Source of the DNA: Arthrobacter sp. PAMC25284 | GTDB lineage: Bacteria > Actinomycetota > Actinomycetes > Actinomycetales > Micrococcaceae | Assembly (NCBI RefSeq): GCF_019443425.1 | Contig: NZ_CP080382.1 | Coordinates: forward strand, 2,976,001 to 3,040,000 | Reading direction: 5' to 3' | DNA length: 64,000 nt | Shown here: piece by piece, positions 52,601-60,997 of the stretch | How positions within the stretch are numbered: position 1 is the stretch's first letter | Layout of the letters: the number at the start of each line of letters is the position of its first letter | Notes under the pieces: generated by a model | The model's database searches: none | What the model was told of the DNA's origin: nothing | Seen by the model: the letters and a program-made list of their open reading frames with translations, nothing else | Program-made: the position numbers and the translations under genes

Positions 52601-53509
52601 ATGTCGCTGATCGTCGGCGCCTATCCCGCCCAGCCCACGGGTGCCGCACAACGGTTGTTCTTTGACGAGCTGGCCCGGGTGCGGTCCATCCGCGGATTGG
52701 AGCTTCCGTACCGGGCAGCCGGCGGCGAGGCCTGGCCTTCCGGGGCGGCAGAGGCCTGGACGGCTGTGGTGACCGCAATTCCCGGCACTATGCAGCGTCT
52801 GGGGGAGGATGGCCGGTTCGGACTGGCCTCGAACGACCCGGACGGGAGGCGGTCCGCGCTGCACTTCGTGGCCGGGATCCGGAGTTACGTGGCCTCACTC
52901 GTCGACGCGGGCCACCCGGTGGAGGCAGTGGAACTCCATTCGGCGCCAGCCCTTAACGCCTCAGCAACAGCCCTGGCGGAGTCGCTCAAAGAGGTGCTGG
53001 ACTGGGACTGGTGCGGCAGCGCGATCGTCATTGAACACTGCGACAAGCCGCGGCGCGGGCAAGACCCGGAGAAGGGATTCCTGCCCTTTAGCGCGGAAGT
53101 CGAGGTTGTGGAGTCTTTGCGGGCACAGGGTCTGGGCAATCTGGGAATGCTTGTGAACTGGGGCCGGTCGGTTATTGAAACGGGAGAGAGCCGCACGGCG
53201 GCGGACCACGTCCGCCAGGCCAGGGAAGCCGGCGTGCTCATGGGCCTGATGTTCTCTGGCTGCTCACCGGCGCAGACCGAGTTCGGGTATCCGTGGATTG
53301 ACGCGCACCTGCCCGCCGTGGAGGTCGACGGCGCCCCGGCCAGCTCACTGCTGAACGCTCACGAAATCGCCCGCTGCCTGGCCGCGGCCGGACAGATTCC
53401 CATCACCGGCTTCAAGATCGGCGTGCCGCTCGACGCCGTATCCGCCGTCGAGCGGGCGGGGCGCCTCCAGCAGATGTGCGATCTGATAACCGGGATCATG
53501 CGCCCTTAG
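52601..53509 (+). CDS. DUF4862 protein
   Basis: 302 residues from the ATG behind AAGGAGATCCAG. It starts MSLIVGAYPAQPTGAAQRLFFDELARV and has AIVIEHCDKPRRGQDPEKGFL and LMFSGCSPAQTEFGYPWIDAH. The fold looks like a TIM barrel of the sugar isomerase/AP endonuclease kind, judging from the acidic and His residues on strand ends. It is divergent from the importer behind a shared operator, so it is probably a sugar-processing enzyme of sialic acid use. The reaction is unknown. Confidence 0.75.
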   Translation: MSLIVGAYPAQPTGAAQRLFFDELARVRSIRGLELPYRAAGGEAWPSGAAEAWTAVVTAIPGTMQRLGEDGRFGLASNDPDGRRSALHFVAGIRSYVASLVDAGHPVEAVELHSAPALNASATALAESLKEVLDWDWCGSAIVIEHCDKPRRGQDPEKGFLPFSAEVEVVESLRAQGLGNLGMLVNWGRSVIETGESRTAADHVRQAREAGVLMGLMFSGCSPAQTEFGYPWIDAHLPAVEVDGAPASSLLNAHEIARCLAAAGQIPITGFKIGVPLDAVSAVERAGRLQQMCDLITGIMRP

Positions 53510-53608
53510 GATCCTGGTTGGGTCCCCTTGCGCGCCACCGGGCACCGGGTTACCGGTGGGTCACCGGCGCGCCAGGCCGGTGCCTGCCGGGGAATGCCGG
53601 TGTGCCGG

Positions 53609-55324
53609 TCACTTGTCAGGATCCGGTCCCGTCCTGACCTGCCCCGTCGCCGTGTCAAAGTGGAACGTCCGGGTGCGGCACACGGTGGCTGCCCCGTACT
53701 GGCCCTGCACCGAATAGGTGACTTCCGCCGCACCCCGGGCCACGTCCGCAGCCGTCACGGTGTACGTCGGTGTGAAGTACAGGGCCTCGTCTCCGGGAAG
53801 CAGGTCCGCCGGCGGAAACGCCCCGGTGCCTGGTCCGTCCAGCCGGACCGCCGAGGCCGGGAGGCTCCCCTCATTGCGGGCCCGGCCGGTGAATGCCAGC
53901 ATGTCACCTGCTTTGTAGCCCGGGGACACCGGACCGTAGTTCAGGTCCTGGGCCTCCCGGGTTCCGATGATCTGGGCCGTTTCCGGGGAGTAGCCCTGGC
54001 CGATTTCTTTCCATGTCTGGACATCCCAGTCGCCGGCATCCGGGGCCATAACGTGGAATTCCCCGACGTTCTGCCACACCGTGGGGCGGCCTGGCGTGAT
54101 GGAGCGTAGTTCCATGTGGAACACCAGCCCGGTGCCGGAGTTGGATGAACCCGGCGCCTGGGACGTTAGTTGATTCGTCAGTTGATCCGTCAGTTGGCTT
54201 GTCAGCTGCCCGGCGGGGATGGAGGCGAACACTATTTCCCGATAGCCCTGGCGCTCGTAGAGGACCCCGATGTTGCCGTCCGGCAGCCGCGCCGCGGTGG
54301 AATATGCGGAACTGCCCGGGCAGAGGACCAGTTTGGCAGGCCACGTCAGCCCGTTGTCAGGGGAGAGGCTGAGGACGGTGTTGCGCCGGAGCCGGGTGTC
54401 ATTGTTGTTTGTGGCCAGGAGCCAGTCGTCGCTGGATCGGGAGGCATAAGAAACGACCGTCGGCATGCCGTCAAACCGCACCAGGGATCCGTTGTCGCTG
54501 GGATCCGGCAAGTCCTCGACCGGGCGCAGCGGGCCCCAACTATGCCCGCCGTCCGTCGAGACCGCCGCGAGACGGCGGGGTGTGGCCCTGCTGTGCAGGA
54601 GCAGCCGGCCGTCAGCCAAAACGGCAACTTTGTTTTCGTTCGGCCCCTGGCCGTCCGGGCCTGGACCGATGAGTTCGCCGAGAGTCCAGGTATCGCCGTG
54701 ATCATCGCTGTAGGCAGAGGCGGCCATAATCCCGCCCCTGACCAGGACCACGAACTGCTGCACCAGCCTGCCCCGGAACGGCCCGGCGTGGACTTGGACG
54801 CCTTGACCCGACGCGGCGAAAATCCCTGTAATCCCGGCGGCCGCGTGCTCCTTGAGCTGTCCGGTGATGCGCCTGTGTTGCCAAGTCAACCCGTCATCGT
54901 CGGAAATGCTGATGTCACAATGCTGCACGGCGTCGTCCGGGCTCAGTCCCGCCACGGCTTCAAAGAAGCCGGCCTGCGTCCCGGCCGCGTGGAACATAAA
55001 GATCCGTCCGGTTTCGGCATCAACGAGGAGGCTCGGGTCGCCGTATCCGTTAAGGCCGGAGCCGGTGCGGACAACCTGTTGGCTGCCCCAGGTCCGGCCG
55101 CTGTCGGTGCTGCGGCGCAGTAAAAGGTCTATCGGGTTGGGGAGGTCGTCCAGGTTGGGACGGCCGTCGTAGGCAGCCAGCACTGTGCCCTGGACCGAGA
55201 CGGCCAGGGCGGGAATGCGATACTGCCGGTAACCGTCAAGGCCGCGGACAGCGAGGACATGTTCTAAGCAGGGTTCGGCGGCAGGTACCGGGGCGGTGTC
55301 ACTATTCGGGACATGGGATGTCAT
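53609..55324 (-). CDS. Exo-alpha-sialidase without signal peptide
   Basis: 571 residues. The arginine motif is YRIPAL and there are at least five Asp boxes (STDSGRTWG, SDDDGLTW, SDDHGDTW, STDGGHSWG, SPDNGLTW), forming a six-bladed propeller in residues 20-375. A linker with four repeats of the type QLTS/QLTD/QLTN follows, then a C-terminal beta-domain (about 400-560). The N-terminus MTSHVPNSDTAPVPAAEPCLEH has no signal peptide, which is unusual for a secreted sialidase, so the enzyme may act in the cytoplasm on imported sialosides. It would release sialic acid for the adjacent pathway. Confidence 0.87.
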   Translation of the reverse strand: MTSHVPNSDTAPVPAAEPCLEHVLAVRGLDGYRQYRIPALAVSVQGTVLAAYDGRPNLDDLPNPIDLLLRRSTDSGRTWGSQQVVRTGSGLNGYGDPSLLVDAETGRIFMFHAAGTQAGFFEAVAGLSPDDAVQHCDISISDDDGLTWQHRRITGQLKEHAAAGITGIFAASGQGVQVHAGPFRGRLVQQFVVLVRGGIMAASAYSDDHGDTWTLGELIGPGPDGQGPNENKVAVLADGRLLLHSRATPRRLAAVSTDGGHSWGPLRPVEDLPDPSDNGSLVRFDGMPTVVSYASRSSDDWLLATNNNDTRLRRNTVLSLSPDNGLTWPAKLVLCPGSSAYSTAARLPDGNIGVLYERQGYREIVFASIPAGQLTSQLTDQLTNQLTSQAPGSSNSGTGLVFHMELRSITPGRPTVWQNVGEFHVMAPDAGDWDVQTWKEIGQGYSPETAQIIGTREAQDLNYGPVSPGYKAGDMLAFTGRARNEGSLPASAVRLDGPGTGAFPPADLLPGDEALYFTPTYTVTAADVARGAAEVTYSVQGQYGAATVCRTRTFHFDTATGQVRTGPDPDK

Positions 55325-55356
55325 ACCTACACTCTAGAACGGCGAAGTGCCCGGGG

Positions 55357-56064
55357 TCACGTCGCCGGCCGCAGTGACGTAATCATCTTCTTGATATTCC
55401 GGTATTCGGCGGTTTCCGCATAAGCCTGGGGCGTGTCCACGTGCATTTCCAAGCCTGGCCGCGCCGCGAGGGGGTTGTAGGCGCCGCTGAACTGGGCGCC
55501 GCTGGGCGGCCAGGTGAAGAAGTGGAAAATCGGGCACGCCGTAGGCCCGTCAGGAGCCGGGGCCGAGGTGATTCCGTATGCCGCGACATTCACCTTCGCC
55601 GGGTCCGGGTGGTTGACATCGGTCCTGGTCTCGAAGACGAACCGCGGCACACTGCCCTTCTGCTCCAGCGCGGGCAGCGGCACTGAATCGAGCGCGGAAT
55701 ACGGGAGCTTGTCCAGACACTCGGATCCAGCGGCTATGTTCGTCCGCAGGCTCGCCAGCAGGGTTTCGTTCTCATCAACGACCTTCACGAAGACGCCTTG
55801 GCCTGTTTGTTCAGTCTCGGAAATGACGTTCCACGACTGTGGGTGATCGAACAGAAACTTGCCGTCCGCCGTCTTATAGCTGGTCCAACTCGACTCCGGT
55901 GCAGAAGCGGTGGCCGTTGGGGCGTCTGATGTCGCCGCCGGGACGCTCACCGGGGCGCTGCTGGCGGTGCCAGGTGCTGATCCGGGACCGCCTCCCGAGC
56001 CGCAGGCGCCCAGCAGGAAAGCCAGACCCAGGATCCCGGCGGCGGACGGTGCTCCTCGACGCAT
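55357..56064 (-). CDS. Putative lipoprotein
   Basis: 235 residues with signal sequence MRRGAPSAAGILGLAFLLGAC and the lipobox LLGAC (Cys 21), then a Gly/Ser/Ala-rich linker. The domain WTSYKTADGKFLFDHPQSWNVI resembles PsbP-like or SurA-associated single-domain lipoproteins of actinobacteria. No function is assigned. It is 32 bp upstream of the lower neighbours on the same strand but has no obvious link to the sialidase. Confidence 0.75.
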   Translation of the reverse strand: MRRGAPSAAGILGLAFLLGACGSGGGPGSAPGTASSAPVSVPAATSDAPTATASAPESSWTSYKTADGKFLFDHPQSWNVISETEQTGQGVFVKVVDENETLLASLRTNIAAGSECLDKLPYSALDSVPLPALEQKGSVPRFVFETRTDVNHPDPAKVNVAAYGITSAPAPDGPTACPIFHFFTWPPSGAQFSGAYNPLAARPGLEMHVDTPQAYAETAEYRNIKKMITSLRPAT

Positions 56065-56173
56065 GGCAACCTCCGATGAAGGAAACTATCCACCAATTGT
56101 GCCCCCGCGTGGCGTGGCTTGGAAGAGCCGCGGGCGCAGCCGACCGGCAGCCGACCGGCCGCCGGCTGCGACG

Positions 56174-56395
56174 CTACCTGGAAGCGTCCTCGGCATCATG
56201 CGGGTCCACAAACTCGCAGGAGCCGTCGTGGCGTTCCGTCAGTGTGCAGGTGCGGCCGGAGGGGAGATGGATATTGCCGCAGCGGCCGGACATCGCGACG
56301 GCTTCAGAGACGTGAGAGCTGGGCAGATCCGGGCGTTCCTCGCGCCGCTCGTGCCGGTGCGGGCTGATCGGGATGATGGGGTCGGAATTGGTCAC
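56174..56395 (-). CDS. Small cysteine-containing conserved protein
   Basis: 73 residues: MTNSDPIIPISPHRHERREERPDL, then CGNIHLPSGRTCTLTERHDGSCEF with Cys and His spaced as in a small zinc-binding fold (three Cys and two His). Such short proteins recur in Arthrobacter without known function. Confidence 0.6.
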   Translation of the reverse strand: MTNSDPIIPISPHRHERREERPDLPSSHVSEAVAMSGRCGNIHLPSGRTCTLTERHDGSCEFVDPHDAEDASR

Positions 56396-56573
56396 GGCTG
56401 CTCCTCAAAGGCTGCAGTGCAGGGATGGGTGGGCAGGGTGCTTGACGTCCGCGCGGCCACGCTGACATGGCTGCGTCAACACCAGACTAGTCGGGTTTTG
56501 CCCCCATCGGACCACTGGTCCGCATACTAAAATTCAGCACAGTGGAGCCGGTGCGCAAGGACGGGGAGGATCC

Positions 56574-57206
56574 ATGGCAGAAGAGACAGGCAACGGCGGG
56601 ACCAGCGCCTTCCGGCGGCGGGTGGAACGCGCCGCCCGATTCCGCGCTGCCCGGACCCCCGGTGCGACGGCTGAGGAAGACGCGGAACTGGCCGCAGCCG
56701 ACGATGAAGTCCGGCAGCGGCGGGCGAAGGTCGATGACGAAGCCAGGGCCGAGTACCTGGTCCGCGACGCCATGGCACAGGGGAAGTTCGACAACCTCAA
56801 GTACGCTGGGAAACCGATCCCCGGACTGGGGGAGGGCTACGATCCCGACTGGTGGGTCAGGGGCCTGATCCAGCGCGAGAATCTCACGGGGATGGGCCCG
56901 AAAGCCATCCTGCTCCGAACGGAGGACGCCGGTCTCGACGTGCGGCTGGACGGGCAGCACAGCGAGAAGCAGGTGCGGGACATCCTGGCGGACTTCAACA
57001 CCCGGGTGATCGACGCCCGCCGGCAGCTGCAGGGTGGCCCGCCGGTGGTGACGAAAATTCGCGACCTCGACGCCGAAGTGGAGCACTGGCGCGCGCGAAA
57101 GGCGGCCGCGGCCGCCGCGGCCGCGTCAGCTGTCCCAGTGCCGGAGCAGGCGCAACCGAAGATGCGGCGTCGCTGGTGGCGGCGGTTGAGGGACGGTGCG
57201 GGCTAG
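56574..57206 (+). CDS. DUF1992 (DnaJC28-like) domain protein
   Basis: 210 residues. The domain core YLVRDAMAQGKFDNLKYAGKPIPGLGEGYDPDWWVRGLIQREN (about 62-104) is the DUF1992 signature. The C-terminal part is a long helix ending in a basic tail RRRWWRRLRDGAG. The function is unknown. Stand-alone gene. Confidence 0.83.
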   Translation: MAEETGNGGTSAFRRRVERAARFRAARTPGATAEEDAELAAADDEVRQRRAKVDDEARAEYLVRDAMAQGKFDNLKYAGKPIPGLGEGYDPDWWVRGLIQRENLTGMGPKAILLRTEDAGLDVRLDGQHSEKQVRDILADFNTRVIDARRQLQGGPPVVTKIRDLDAEVEHWRARKAAAAAAAASAVPVPEQAQPKMRRRWWRRLRDGAG

Positions 57207-57301
57207 GGCCGGGCGGCGCGCCGCAGCCGCAGCGCAGCCGCAGGAAGCGCGAAGCCCCCGGGAGATCAGCCGGAGGGCCAGAACTGGCCGGGATTCCCGC
57301 C

Positions 57302-59167
57302 TCAGCCCAGCAGCTCATCCTCGTAGCACCAGCGCCAGTCCTCGACCGGTTCGATGCTGCGCATGACCGGGTGGCCGGTGGCAAGGTGATGCCGTGACGC
57401 ATGCATCCCGGGCGAGGAATCGCAACAGCCTACGTAGCCGCAGTCAAGGCACATGCGCAGGTGAACGCTCAGTGTTCCCTCCCGGACGCAGTCCGCGCAG
57501 ACCGCGTCGTCCGGGACGTCACGGTCCGTCGACGATGCAAGATGGGTGCAGGCGCCGGCCGGCCGGTCGGTGCCCGCACCGCCGGACAGGTCCGGTGCAC
57601 TCTCAAAGGCGTCCAGCATCGATTCTTCAACATCGAGCCCGTCCAGTACATCGCTCAGAACCTCGTGGGCGTAGCCGCCGCCGCGCCGGAGTTCAAGCAC
57701 TTTTGCGCGCTCCGCCTCCAGCATGGCCAGCCGGAGCCGGGCGTAGCGCCGGCTGGGCGTAACGGCATCCGAGCCCGGCCGGCCCAGCCGCTCCCACGCC
57801 GCGAGCCCGCGTTCCTGCGTCCGACGCTTGAGCATGGATACAACCTCCGGCGGGTCATCATCACTCCGCAACTCCTCCAGCCGTATCACCCCGGCCGCTG
57901 TGGCCAGTTGCACGAGGGCGGCCTGATTCAGGGCGTCCTCGTGCCGGTCCGGTCCCTCGACATTCAGCAGCCGGACGAGCACCGGCAGGGTGAACCCCTG
58001 CAGTGCGAGGGTGCCGCCCACCACCACCATGGCGGCCAGGATCAGCACATTCCGGTGTTCCAGGTCGGGCGGGAGTACCAGCACGGCGGCCAGCGTGACG
58101 ACGCCGCGCATACCGGCCCAGGAGACGATCGCGGGGTACTGCCACGGCGGAGAGGGATCGTTGCGGCGGACGGCCGGGATCAGCCGGGGAAGATACGTAG
58201 CCGGGAAGACCCACACGGGCCTCAGCGACAGGACCGCGAGAAGAATCACCGCGCAGCCCGCCCAGATCCTGCCCGCCCCGAGGGAGTCGCCCTGGACGCC
58301 CTCGATGATGGTCCGGACCTGCAGGCCGATGAGCAGGAACACCGAGTTCTCCAGCAGGAACTGAACCGTGGCCCAATTGCTGCGCTGGCTTAGGCGCGCG
58401 GCGCCGTTGGGCATTGACGGGGCCTTGGTGCCCATGACCAGGCCGGCGACAACGACGGCGAGAACCCCCGAGGCGTGGATGTGCTCCGCCGGAAGGTAGG
58501 CCACAAACGGTGCCATCAGCGACGTCGTGGTATTGATGGCGACGTTGTGGATTCGCTTCCGCAGCTCTGTCAGTACATAGGCGGCGGCAAGTCCCACTGC
58601 TATGCCGCCGCCTGCGGCGAGCAGGAAACCGGCCCCGATCTCCGCGGCGGACACGGTCCCGGCGATGGCGGCGATGGCGGCGCGGAGGCAGACCAGGGCG
58701 GTGGCGTCGTTGACCAGTGATTCGCCTTCAAGGATGCTGACGATCCGGCGCGGCATGCCCACTTTCCGGGCGATGGCGGTCGCGGCGACGGCATCCGGCG
58801 GGGCAACGACGGCGCCCAGGGCGATCGCTGCGGCCAGCGGAATTTCGGGAAAGAGCCACCAGACGACAGCACCCACAGCAAGGGTCCCGAAAATGACGTA
58901 TCCGACGGAGAGGAGGCCGATTGAACGGCGGTTGGCCCTGAAATCGAAGACCGAAGTCCGGAGAGCCGCCGCGTACAGCAGCGGCGGGAGCAGTCCCACC
59001 AGGACCAGTTCGGGGTTAAGTTCAACCGTCGGGACGAATGGCAGGAACGATCCTGCGACGCCGGCCAGCACCAGCAGCAAAGGAACCGAGACGTTGATCT
59101 TCCGGCCGAGTGCGCTGCCGGCACACACCACGGCAACGAGCACAAGCAATCCTAAGGCGACGTCCAT
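57302..59167 (-). CDS. CPA1 sodium/proton antiporter fused to a UBP-type zinc finger
   Basis: 621 residues. Residues 1-400 are a CPA1-type Na+/H+ antiporter with about 12 segments, including GAVVAPPDAVAATAIARKVG and EGESLVNDATALV. After a cytoplasmic helix-rich part comes a C-terminal UBP-type zinc finger (about residues 535-615) with CTHL, CADC, CLDC and CC-HASRHHLATGHPV. In eukaryotes this finger binds the ubiquitin C-terminus; in bacteria its ligand is unknown. The fusion occurs in actinobacteria. Confidence 0.87.
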   Translation of the reverse strand: MDVALGLLVLVAVVCAGSALGRKINVSVPLLLVLAGVAGSFLPFVPTVELNPELVLVGLLPPLLYAAALRTSVFDFRANRRSIGLLSVGYVIFGTLAVGAVVWWLFPEIPLAAAIALGAVVAPPDAVAATAIARKVGMPRRIVSILEGESLVNDATALVCLRAAIAAIAGTVSAAEIGAGFLLAAGGGIAVGLAAAYVLTELRKRIHNVAINTTTSLMAPFVAYLPAEHIHASGVLAVVVAGLVMGTKAPSMPNGAARLSQRSNWATVQFLLENSVFLLIGLQVRTIIEGVQGDSLGAGRIWAGCAVILLAVLSLRPVWVFPATYLPRLIPAVRRNDPSPPWQYPAIVSWAGMRGVVTLAAVLVLPPDLEHRNVLILAAMVVVGGTLALQGFTLPVLVRLLNVEGPDRHEDALNQAALVQLATAAGVIRLEELRSDDDPPEVVSMLKRRTQERGLAAWERLGRPGSDAVTPSRRYARLRLAMLEAERAKVLELRRGGGYAHEVLSDVLDGLDVEESMLDAFESAPDLSGGAGTDRPAGACTHLASSTDRDVPDDAVCADCVREGTLSVHLRMCLDCGYVGCCDSSPGMHASRHHLATGHPVMRSIEPVEDWRWCYEDELLG

Positions 59168-59232
59168 CCTGCCATTCTGTCAGCCGGGCGGCCCGGCAGG
59201 AGCGTACGCCGTCGTCTTGTCAGTGCCGGATA

Positions 59233-59376
59233 CTACTCGTCGTCGTCGAAGTCGTCGAAGTCGTCGCCTTCAGCGGCCGTCTGCGAATGCGCGCGGGAAT
59301 CCAGCGGCTCCGCGCCCTCATCGCCCTCGGCGGCCTCGCTGTGATGGCGTTCGGCCGGCTGTTGTTTTACATTCAT
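59233..59376 (-). CDS. Acidic 47-residue protein
   Basis: It begins MNVKQQPAERHHSEAAEGDE and ends EGDDFDDFDDDE. The ATG follows AAAGGAGCGGAC, an excellent ribosome site. It is very acidic, without cysteine or membrane segment, and probably disordered. The function is unknown. Confidence 0.6.
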   Translation of the reverse strand: MNVKQQPAERHHSEAAEGDEGAEPLDSRAHSQTAAEGDDFDDFDDDE

Positions 59377-59557
59377 GTCCGCTCCTTTGCCGCAGACGCC
59401 CGGCGGAAAGACCCGAGGGCGTCTTCTTCACATCTAGCTCCTGCCCGCACCGGGCTGTCAAGGAACAGGGTTGGCTATATGGAGCCCGGGCCTGCTTCTG
59501 CACCGCCAAACCGGCACAATCTCTGCCGCGTGTGACGACGCCGGTGCCTATGGCAGG

Positions 59558-60913
59558 TCAGAACGGCGTCCGGCCGCCGGGCCTGGATGAATCCCGTTTG
59601 GGTTCTTTGTGTGCGCGCAGGGCATAGGTGCGGGCCCGGTCGCTCGAGAGCGCCAGAACAAGCAGGATGTCGATGGTCAGCCCGGGCAGGTTTGAGCGCA
59701 GGGTGATCCCCGGGCCGCCGTTGAGCACCGCCGCGGCCTGCAGGCCGATCGCGACGGTGCTTAGGACCATCGTGAGAGTCCTGGCCCGGCCCCGGCCAAG
59801 GAAAACCAGCCACGCGAGCATCAATTCCGTCCCGGCGAAAAGCACAACCGCCACAACCGTCGCGGTGAAGATCAGCCCGGCCTGCCCGGACGTGAGGCCG
59901 CCATTGGACTCCCTGGCGCCACCGGAGAGAAGTAACGCATCTATATGCTCCTGCGGGAATATAACCAGTGACAGTGCGAGGAGACCGGCCGCTGCCGCTC
60001 GTGCTGCTGCCAGCGCAGCGCCGACGACAATCGCGGCGGGGCGCTTGTCCCGGCTGTCGCTCGGCGGCCCAGACGGCGTGGGCGGCGCCGCAGTCCGTCG
60101 GAGGTCAACGATGGGAAGGTCACCATCTGTGGCGATGCTGTCTCCGCCGCCGTTGCGGGTGTGATAACCGGCGGAAAAGTCGCGGATGATCCTGACTTCG
60201 GCGGCGGTGTCGGCTTGGGCAATGCTGCCGATGATGTGATCGCGTTCCCCGTCAGTGTGTCCGTCAATCTTGTGGGTGATCTGCAGTGTGAACAGGGACA
60301 ATCCCACTCTGCGGTCGTACGTCCCGGCAGCCAGCCAGTCTGCTGCCAGTCCGCCCGGAAGCAGCCACCCCGGCGGGCAGCGCCAGAAGCGGACGTGATG
60401 ACGTTTCCCCGGGGTCCCGTCAATCTCCTGCTGGTAGGCGAAATCCTGTTGGCGTCCGAACAGGAACATCGGGCTGACCGGCGCTTGCAGATAGCTGCGG
60501 CGCAGGATGGTGGAGACGACGATCCGGCGGCTGCTGGTCAGCGTCACGTCGTCGGCCAGTGTCCATCCACCGGCCTGCATCACGGCGTGGAGCTGGGGTT
60601 CGGATCCCAACAGGGCGACGTTGACGGGATCGCCCAGTAGCCCGTCGCTTGTGCGTGCCCGGCCGATGAAGTAGTCCGGGACGTAGACGTGGGTCAGGAT
60701 CCGGTGCAGCCGGGGGAGGACCAGATACGCGAGCAGCGCCCAAAAGACTACCAGGAACCAGAGCTGCGCCCAGCCCCATTGGAAGCTCTCCTGCAGCAGC
60801 AGGGAGGACAACCACACGGCAGAGACACCGCCCACCACGAAAAACACGCGGTCCAGCACAGGATACGGAACCGTACTGCCGGGCGCCGCAACACGGGTTT
60901 CAGGCCTTGTCAT
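59558..60913 (-). CDS. LssY C-terminal domain membrane protein
   Basis: 451 residues. Two N-terminal hydrophobic segments (VVGGVSAVWLSSLLLQ and LWFLVVFWALLAYLVLP), then the LssY-C domain with DYFIGRARTSDGLLGDPVNVALLG, MQAGGWTLADDV, FWRCPP and GTYDRRVGLSLFTLQITHKID. The C-terminal third has four or five more membrane segments. The function is unknown; it lies next to a subtilase gene on the same strand. Confidence 0.78.
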   Translation of the reverse strand: MTRPETRVAAPGSTVPYPVLDRVFFVVGGVSAVWLSSLLLQESFQWGWAQLWFLVVFWALLAYLVLPRLHRILTHVYVPDYFIGRARTSDGLLGDPVNVALLGSEPQLHAVMQAGGWTLADDVTLTSSRRIVVSTILRRSYLQAPVSPMFLFGRQQDFAYQQEIDGTPGKRHHVRFWRCPPGWLLPGGLAADWLAAGTYDRRVGLSLFTLQITHKIDGHTDGERDHIIGSIAQADTAAEVRIIRDFSAGYHTRNGGGDSIATDGDLPIVDLRRTAAPPTPSGPPSDSRDKRPAAIVVGAALAAARAAAAGLLALSLVIFPQEHIDALLLSGGARESNGGLTSGQAGLIFTATVVAVVLFAGTELMLAWLVFLGRGRARTLTMVLSTVAIGLQAAAVLNGGPGITLRSNLPGLTIDILLVLALSSDRARTYALRAHKEPKRDSSRPGGRTPF

Positions 60914-60997
60914 GAGTGCCGTCCTGCCGCGGTGCCGGACGTCCGCGCTGCCGGAGCACCCGGATCGTTCGTCCCCGGACCCCTGGAGCGCCAGCCG

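Noticed and set aside
53530..53575. Terminator between DUF4862 and sialidase genes
   Set aside because: Only a 6-bp CACCGG/CCGGTG stem pairs perfectly; the longer arms do not match, so I did not list it.
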